From Dyadobacter sp. CY261 (GTDB lineage Bacteria > Bacteroidota > Bacteroidia > Cytophagales > Spirosomataceae), in NCBI RefSeq assembly GCF_021440085.1, contig NZ_JAKCPW010000012.1, forward strand, positions 170,699 through 234,698: a DNA stretch of 64,000 nucleotides, given 5' to 3'. How positions within the stretch are numbered: the stretch's first letter is position 1; every line of letters starts with the position of its first letter. A model generated the notes under the pieces. It made no database searches and was not told where the DNA came from. It saw only the letters and a program-made list of their open reading frames with translations. Below are positions 58,699-64,000 of this stretch, one piece after another. Both the position numbers and the translations under genes were made by a program.

Positions 58699-61501
58699 GC
58701 TTTGGAGTAGCCCTATATTTAGAGAAAACCCTTTCCCTGTCGAAATTGACTTCGAGAGCGCAGGATCCATTACCACGCCGGTAACGGTGGAGCTATGGTC
58801 CAATGAGGCATTCTTTGAGATTATCCCGTGCACTGTGGTCGATGACAAAATCAGCTTTGTTATCACCGTGCCGCAGCTCAGGGCGGTCAATGCACGCAAG
58901 TCGGCGGTATACATCAAGGAAGCCGGGATAACAACTTACTACGGGCCTGTTATTGTGACATTGGATGGCGCGGTTTCGCAGCCTCAGACATTCACCATCA
59001 CAGCTCCATCGGCGGGGACTATAAGGGTTACCACTTATTCGGATGCGGCGACGAAGGCTGTCATCGATGAAGCGCTGGCGCAAATTGCCGATAACCTGCA
59101 AGAAATCGAAGACATCAAGCAGCAGATCATAGAATACGGAGAAAGTGGAAGAACTTACCTTGGCATTTGGGATGCATCCGTAAACGTTCCTGCGCTTTCA
59201 ACGGCTGTTCCTGTCGCTGGGTCTTATTACAAGATAGGAGTGCCAGGCACCCAGAACATCACGGGCGCTCCGAAATTCTATCCAGAAGGTGCTTTTGTAA
59301 TATCAAATGGAACGGTATGGCAACTTGACGAAACCGGATCAATTGTGGCTGATGGATCCGTAACGGTTGCTAAGCTGGAATCGAAATTACAAGCCTTGAA
59401 TGGAACGCTGCCGGACAATTCGGAATATGTATGGGTGGTCCTGGATTCAGAGGATAAAAAGCTCTTCGCCGTCAGAAAATCGGATGGCGGGATTGAAGGT
59501 GTTTTTGATCTTCAAACCGGTGCGGTTACCAGCGATAAGCTTGCGGACGACATTAAGGGGGCCGTCGGAGAAGCATTTGATAATACGAATTCGGAATTTA
59601 TACTACTGGTTGTTGATCCGGATGACAAGAAGATTTACGGCGTCAAAAAGTCCGGCGCATTCTACATAGCAAAGCCCGACTTCGCTCCTGAGTCAATTCC
59701 TACTTATGCGCTGAAAGCCGAGGTAACAGATAATCTTTGGAGTGATGCCAGGATCAGAGTAAACGAATCCAACTCGTTTGATCGAGCACCGGGGGAAGCC
59801 GATGGACTAATAAGGGCTAATCGCGTTAGTACAGGGTCAAATAGTGAAACACTCGGCTACCGATTTGCAGAATTGCCCCGTTTCAATACCCCATATGTAT
59901 TCGGGGAGAACACTTCTGGTACAGACCTGGAATTCATCGATAACAAACGTATGGTGATCGAGGGTAGACGGTATCGCGGCGATTTCGACCCTACTGCGTC
60001 CGCCTATCAAGGATCCAATTATAGGGGCACTTATGGAATTTATCCATCCAGTTACCCGGCATTGCCAGCAGGGGTAGCCGGGGATTGCTGGATAATTATG
60101 GGCAATACGGCGGGCGGCAATACCACTGCCCAGGGACATACTTTTAAAAACGGGGATTCACTGGTTAATACTGGCGTGGTCTACGTCATTCAGTCAGGCC
60201 CTGGGGATGGTACTTTTCAGCCTGGCGACTTCTGGAACATCACCGCGTCCGGGTGGTTTTGCGGGAAATACTATAAAGTGGGGGAGCGAATTATTTTCAA
60301 CACCTACGAAGTTCATGGCACCGCCAACCATGCGCAATATCTACCCTCGAAGCCAGGGCAATTCTTCCTGATGGGAGAATGTGACCCTGCGACTTTTGGA
60401 ACTCCTGCCAGCCCGAAAGAGGGGGACGTGTACCCGGTATTGGCGGCGGGATCATGGAATTCTTTCGCCCTTGAAATCGGCGATCACGTTTTCAGGGTTG
60501 GGTCTTCCTGGGGGGTAAACAAAGGGAACCGAAAGGTGGTTGCTGCTGGGCAAGCGTTCTTCTTTGAATGCCACGGCAACGCAAGCTCAATCAGTTTTCG
60601 CCGGGTAGACAAGTCTAATACCCAGGTAAGCATTCCGGTGTATGGGGAGGCGGCGATGCTGCGTCGTAAAACCAGCGACTTGATCAATGGGCGATCCGAC
60701 TCCATGCTCGAAACGGGCGGCACCGGCAATAAGGTTCGCGCACTACTTCCAACAGAAAGAGATTTTGACACCACGGCTTATGGCAGTGGATTCCCGCAGC
60801 ACGTATTCGGCATGTGGAAGCAGGAAATAAGAAGTGGGGATATCAATGGAGATCGGACGTTGCTGATCTGGACTGGCAGGAATGGATTCTCGCAGACTGA
60901 CGCAGCGATGTACAATTTGCAGAACCAGATATTCAACTTCTATTCGACACTTGGGACGCTTCAAAAAAGGGTTTGGTTCATGTCGGTCCTCCCGCAAAGG
61001 ACTTTCACTTTCAATGGCACCCGTCTCGTCGGCGATCAGATGGAGGGGGCGTTTAATGGGACGGATAATCATGCGAAAATGGAGGCTTTTTTTAGCGCAC
61101 TTTTCCCTGATCAGTGGATATCTCCATATAAGATACTGCTTGACAAATCTAAGCTATTGACCGATCCGGATCCATTTAATCCAGGCAAAACCAAGGGAGA
61201 GAGCGCGACTGAATTGGGATGGATAGCCTCTGACTACTATAACCTTCCGGTTCTTACGGGACTGAATAACTCCTTAGGATACTGGTCTACCGCCGGGCTT
61301 CCTTCGAATGGCAGCGGAGCAAATGGAGACTATTATCTAAGATCCGGGAACGGTACAATAGGCAACATAATTCGGAAAGCATCTAACGTATGGGCCGAGT
61401 TTGCGACAGGCAACAACGACGTAACACACCCAAGTAGTGACCTTGGCTCTACGGCGCTCTCTGAGGGAATTGTAAATATCATCAACACTCAAAATAAATA
61501 A
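58679..61501 (+). CDS. Baseplate/fibre protein with SGNH-hydrolase-like C-terminus
   Basis: 940 aa. Residues 1-105 (FPVEIDFESAGSITTPVTVE, AVNARKSAVYIKEAGITTYY) resemble the BppU-type N-terminus of baseplate upper proteins. A coiled coil (IADNLQEIEDIKQQIIEYG) and carbohydrate-binding-like beta modules follow. The last 270 residues have GRSDSM (S673), LIWTGRNGF (about 730) and NDVTHPSSDLG (about 916), matching the S, G-x-N and D-x-x-H blocks of SGNH esterases. It may deacetylate host surface glycans. Overlaps the preceding gene by 20 bp. Confidence 0.7.
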   Translation: MSNQPAKLWSSPIFRENPFPVEIDFESAGSITTPVTVELWSNEAFFEIIPCTVVDDKISFVITVPQLRAVNARKSAVYIKEAGITTYYGPVIVTLDGAVSQPQTFTITAPSAGTIRVTTYSDAATKAVIDEALAQIADNLQEIEDIKQQIIEYGESGRTYLGIWDASVNVPALSTAVPVAGSYYKIGVPGTQNITGAPKFYPEGAFVISNGTVWQLDETGSIVADGSVTVAKLESKLQALNGTLPDNSEYVWVVLDSEDKKLFAVRKSDGGIEGVFDLQTGAVTSDKLADDIKGAVGEAFDNTNSEFILLVVDPDDKKIYGVKKSGAFYIAKPDFAPESIPTYALKAEVTDNLWSDARIRVNESNSFDRAPGEADGLIRANRVSTGSNSETLGYRFAELPRFNTPYVFGENTSGTDLEFIDNKRMVIEGRRYRGDFDPTASAYQGSNYRGTYGIYPSSYPALPAGVAGDCWIIMGNTAGGNTTAQGHTFKNGDSLVNTGVVYVIQSGPGDGTFQPGDFWNITASGWFCGKYYKVGERIIFNTYEVHGTANHAQYLPSKPGQFFLMGECDPATFGTPASPKEGDVYPVLAAGSWNSFALEIGDHVFRVGSSWGVNKGNRKVVAAGQAFFFECHGNASSISFRRVDKSNTQVSIPVYGEAAMLRRKTSDLINGRSDSMLETGGTGNKVRALLPTERDFDTTAYGSGFPQHVFGMWKQEIRSGDINGDRTLLIWTGRNGFSQTDAAMYNLQNQIFNFYSTLGTLQKRVWFMSVLPQRTFTFNGTRLVGDQMEGAFNGTDNHAKMEAFFSALFPDQWISPYKILLDKSKLLTDPDPFNPGKTKGESATELGWIASDYYNLPVLTGLNNSLGYWSTAGLPSNGSGANGDYYLRSGNGTIGNIIRKASNVWAEFATGNNDVTHPSSDLGSTALSEGIVNIINTQNK

Positions 61502-61503
61502 CC

Positions 61504-62391
61504 ATGGCAGGTCTATTGCAGCGACTTCAAGAGACGGTAACCGCGCCGCTGGATAAATTCTTTCCGGCCGATCCGACTATAAACGACGGTACAATTTGGC
61601 TAACAGATTTAGGCAACTCTTTACAGGGCATATCCGGAGTGCCGGCTAATGGCGCCGTGGTTAATAACATTGCTTGGGATATAGCTAAAAGGATGATTCC
61701 ATCGGGCACCCAGTCGACATTAAGCGGCAACGTAGCTCAGTCACTTGACATTGTTGGGTCAAAAGCTTTTGCCGAGCGCACGCCGAAAGGCGGACTTCAT
61801 GTCATTATCAGTCAGGCGGTGGATGTTGATTCGGGGAATGATTTTGCGATCACTTTACCTTCTTTGATCAAAGATTATTTGCTTGATAACCCCACCCACG
61901 AATTCTTCACGAGTGTATGGGGGCATACGACCAGGGTCGCGACAGTCAACCCGTCGGGAGTGTTCTATTGTTATCAAAATTCGACCAACTTCAAGTTCGC
62001 GATCCTTCAACAAGGGATGGTTCCGAACTCCTTGTATCCGTCAAATACAATTGGTACTTCTGCTTCGGCCAATACTGTGGGAGGATTCAGAAAAAGTATT
62101 GGCTTTAAGGGGTATATCGCAAGTGGCGTAGCTGGATCTCCACCCGCTGCCGGTAGCCGCAGCAATATTTATTTCCAATTCAAAATAGGTTCTAAGTTCC
62201 CATGGGCGACAACTGAAACTAATAAAGCGGCCTCACTGATCCTATACCGGCTTTACATTGAAGATTTGACTGTGTCTGGCAGGACTTACGCCCAGGCTGA
62301 CCTTGCAGACACAAACTTCTATAACGAGGCATTTGGATCTGGCGGAAGGTTTAATGGCGACAGCTTCACGTCCCCATCAACATTACCATAA
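61504..62391 (+). CDS. Tail fibre-associated protein
   Basis: 295 aa. N-terminus AGLLQRLQETVTAPLDKFFP with a short helix, then beta-rich segments (GGLHVIISQAVDVDSGNDFA, HEFFTSVWGHTTRVATVNPS, NIYFQFKIGSKFPWATTETN). No enzyme motif seen. Two bases separate it from the SGNH protein, and the content suits a receptor-binding or fibre-tip protein. Family not recognised. Confidence 0.6.
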   Translation: MAGLLQRLQETVTAPLDKFFPADPTINDGTIWLTDLGNSLQGISGVPANGAVVNNIAWDIAKRMIPSGTQSTLSGNVAQSLDIVGSKAFAERTPKGGLHVIISQAVDVDSGNDFAITLPSLIKDYLLDNPTHEFFTSVWGHTTRVATVNPSGVFYCYQNSTNFKFAILQQGMVPNSLYPSNTIGTSASANTVGGFRKSIGFKGYIASGVAGSPPAAGSRSNIYFQFKIGSKFPWATTETNKAASLILYRLYIEDLTVSGRTYAQADLADTNFYNEAFGSGGRFNGDSFTSPSTLP

Positions 62392-62400
62392 TCAACAAAC
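62389..62400 (+). repeat. Leader motif TAATCAACAAAC
   Basis: Copy of the leader, 11 bp before ATG 62412, overlapping the upstream stop. Confidence 0.6.
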
Positions 62401-62411
62401 TATCAAATATC

Positions 62412-62687
62412 ATGGCAAATACAGAAAAAAAGACACTGCTAGCGATCGATTACTTCTCGCTCAATTTCAGCTTACAGGCAAAGGATGCGGAAGGGCAACA
62501 AGTAATCCTGAATGATTCGGTCGGATTGAATTTCAACGACGACAACGAGCTTAACCGCGTGCTCGTGGAGAAGCCTTATTTGAAAGCGATTATTCAACCT
62601 CTTATCCATAGACTGAAAGAGTCTTACGATCCAACAAAGGCCGATGCAAAGAAACTGAAAGAGGATATCGGTAAGCTTCTCCAATAA
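62412..62687 (+). CDS. Hypothetical phage protein
   Basis: 91 aa. A beta strand region (LAIDYFSLNFSLQAKDAEGQ, GLNFNDDNELNRVLVEKPYL) is followed by helices (AIIQPLIHRLKESYDPTKAD). No family recognised. It lies within the fibre cassette and is preceded by a leader motif. Confidence 0.65.
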   Translation: MANTEKKTLLAIDYFSLNFSLQAKDAEGQQVILNDSVGLNFNDDNELNRVLVEKPYLKAIIQPLIHRLKESYDPTKADAKKLKEDIGKLLQ

Positions 62688-62693
62688 ACTTAA

Positions 62694-62705
62694 TCATCAA
62701 CAAAC
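62694..62705 (+). repeat. Leader motif TCATCAACAAAC
   Basis: Exact copy, directly joined to ATG 62706 of the exported phage protein. Confidence 0.6.
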
Positions 62706-64000
62706 ATGAAAAACCTGTTAATAGCGGTACTGCTGGCTTGCTGCCAGATGGTTTCCGCGCAGTCGATCGATCAGATCATCGACAGTAAGATTAAAGCCTC
62801 GGAGGCGCGGCAAAAAGCATACTCCGATAGCTTATTTAAGCTGAAAGGGCCTGGTATTCCCAAATGCGATCAAGGGCCGTCCGTCGTTTCAATAAGCGGT
62901 ATCACCACTTCTGGGCTTACTGCGAATATTACCGGAGAGGGTTTGACGAGGATCAACGTTTCGATCTTTAACGAGGACAGCACGGTTAACTACTATTCTA
63001 AAACATTCGCTTATAACAGCCCTGAGAACGCTATTACTTACAATTTGTCTCCCGGCAAATACAGGCTGTATGCATCCGGTGTAAGCTGCACTGGTTACGG
63101 ATCCAGGGCCTTTACGATCAAGACTCCGGAGGCAGGTAAACCTGATTGTCCGCGTGGCCCTACGCTCTGGGCTATTCAGAGCCCTACGCCTACTTCGTTA
63201 GTCTTTCAATTTGATGGGGATGGCGTTTTTGGTATCGATTACGAAATCCTTAATAGTGCCGGGAACAAGGTAGCAGGCGGGAGTGCAGAGCCAAAGTCAT
63301 CTCTGGTAACTGCATCGGGGTTCTTGCTGGCCGACGGCGAGTATAAGCTGCGGATCAAGGGCGGTACATGCAACAATAAAAAGCCCGAGGAGGACAGTAA
63401 GGCCATTCCTTTTACTATAAAAAGCAGTACTGGTGGCCCTGCGCAACCAAACGACAAAGGCGCGAAGTTCGAGTTCATCATGGGCACGACCGGCGGAGGG
63501 TTCCGACCCGACGAGCCGACCGGCATTGATCGTGACTGGGTAGAGCGGATTGAAGCGTTTAAATACAACTGGGGTTACGGGATTACTGGTATTTCTCTGT
63601 GGGTAGAATGGACGCACTACGAGCCCACGCCTGGGCATTACAGGACTGACGGGTTACAAAAGGTTATTAAGTTCTGTCGAGATCGGGGGTTAAAACTAGC
63701 TATTACGTTTAAGAGCGTCCGATCGAGAGGGGATAACTTCATTCGGGAAGACGAGATCGTTAAAGGTAGCGCGGGCACACTGTACGCTGAGGGTCCGGGT
63801 GCCAACGCACATGTTTACGCAGGCTATGGTAACGATAGGGTTAATGCCCTTAGCTATAAGGCAATCCAGTCGATTGCAAAAGAGCTTAAAACCTACGACA
63901 GAGCACTATATATAGCAATTTCCGGCGGTGGATCCGGTGAGGTTGTAAACCACACTTTCGAAAAAAACGGCTTGTGGGAAGTTGCGGACGTGTCACAAGA
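62706..64000 (+). CDS. Exported protein with glycosidase-like domain, runs off right edge
   Basis: At least 431 codons, open to the window end. LIAVLLACCQMVSAQSIDQI is a signal peptide with cleavage after SAQ. Two or three Ig/fibronectin-like beta modules follow (about 60-245; SISGITTSGLTANITGEGL, YNLSPGKYRLYASGVSC). From about 258 a TIM-barrel-like domain begins (YGITGISLWVEWTHYEPTPG, VIKFCRDRGLKLAITFKSVR), recalling GH42/GH2-type glycosidases. Sec export of a tail-module protein is unusual. The catalytic residues lie beyond or near the edge and cannot be assigned. Confidence 0.7.
   Translation, partial: MKNLLIAVLLACCQMVSAQSIDQIIDSKIKASEARQKAYSDSLFKLKGPGIPKCDQGPSVVSISGITTSGLTANITGEGLTRINVSIFNEDSTVNYYSKTFAYNSPENAITYNLSPGKYRLYASGVSCTGYGSRAFTIKTPEAGKPDCPRGPTLWAIQSPTPTSLVFQFDGDGVFGIDYEILNSAGNKVAGGSAEPKSSLVTASGFLLADGEYKLRIKGGTCNNKKPEEDSKAIPFTIKSSTGGPAQPNDKGAKFEFIMGTTGGGFRPDEPTGIDRDWVERIEAFKYNWGYGITGISLWVEWTHYEPTPGHYRTDGLQKVIKFCRDRGLKLAITFKSVRSRGDNFIREDEIVKGSAGTLYAEGPGANAHVYAGYGNDRVNALSYKAIQSIAKELKTYDRALYIAISGGGSGEVVNHTFEKNGLWEVADVSQ

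Larger units (their letters stand above)
35800..64000 (+). mobile_element. HK97-type siphovirus prophage, left and middle part
   Basis: From about 35.8 kb every gene is on the + strand and closely packed, in the canonical order TerS, TerL, portal, protease, capsid, connectors, tail tube, chaperone, tape measure, baseplate/fibre. Capsid and portal types are HK97-like; a 722-aa tape measure indicates a long non-contractile tail. No integrase, repressor, replication or lysis gene is in the window, so these must lie to the right, or the element is defective. All structural genes seen are intact. Confidence 0.88.

Noticed and set aside
35800..64000. Integrase or repressor at the left prophage end
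   Set aside because: None of the + or - strand frames in 35.4-40.6 kb looks like a recombinase or a CI-type repressor; they presumably lie beyond 64 kb.

Overview
The window looks like chromosomal DNA of a Bacteroidetes bacterium, most likely a Cytophagales member such as Dyadobacter (genus inferred from gene content, not proven). Evidence is a SusC/SusD/DUF3823 outer-membrane uptake operon, lipoprotein and type IX secretion C-terminal signals, promoters of the Bacteroidetes type (TTTG, about 19 nt, TAnnTTTG) and almost no Shine-Dalgarno sequences. No rRNA, tRNA or CRISPR array was seen.

Layout. 0-3 kb holds a clipped secreted-protein gene, two toxin-antitoxin pairs (MazF/PemK and PIN), a DUF1304 membrane protein, an XRE-DUF4870 membrane regulator and a GIY-YIG protein. 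2.9-3.4 kb is a tandem/inverted repeat block. 3.6-5.8 kb is an M28 peptidase. 5.95-11.8 kb is an AT-rich accessory island read leftwards: five overlapping genes (membrane protein, FAD oxidoreductase, HD phosphohydrolase, DNA methyltransferase, and a guanylate-kinase / dUTPase-dCTP-deaminase-like / membrane-anchor fusion) next to an XRE regulator. I cannot name this set as a known system. It is the best candidate here for an undescribed conflict or nucleotide/DNA-modification system. A SymE-type toxin, a decayed gene and a ParDE pair follow.

13.4-28 kb is ordinary host DNA: metallo-beta-lactamase-fold hydrolase, small lipoproteins, an alpha/beta hydrolase, a COG1373 ATPase behind a perfect 25-nt inverted repeat, trans-aconitate methyltransferase, an NmrA-like reductase divergent from an HxlR regulator, a glucose/sorbosone dehydrogenase-like secreted protein, a racemase and a DHFR-like reductase. 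26.6-35.4 kb is a glycan-uptake locus read leftwards: SusC, SusD, DUF3823, then after an intrinsic terminator a GH71/99-like lipoprotein and an M81 peptidase.

35.8-64 kb is the left part of an HK97-type siphovirus prophage, all on the + strand. It begins with early/accessory genes (an Acb2/DUF7681-like candidate anti-CBASS sponge, a PP-loop PAPS-reductase-family enzyme, several unknown small proteins, a possible structured RNA, HNH). Packaging follows (TerS, TerL), then the head (portal, protease, capsid, connectors), the tail (tube, chaperone with a -1 frameshift extension, tape measure) and a very large receptor-binding module: a 2115-aa tail protein with knob repeats, an SGNH-containing baseplate/fibre protein, and a secreted protein with a glycosidase-like domain that runs off the right end. 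No integrase or lysis gene is inside the window, so the right end of the prophage lies beyond it. Many prophage genes share a leader motif close to TCATCAACAAAC.
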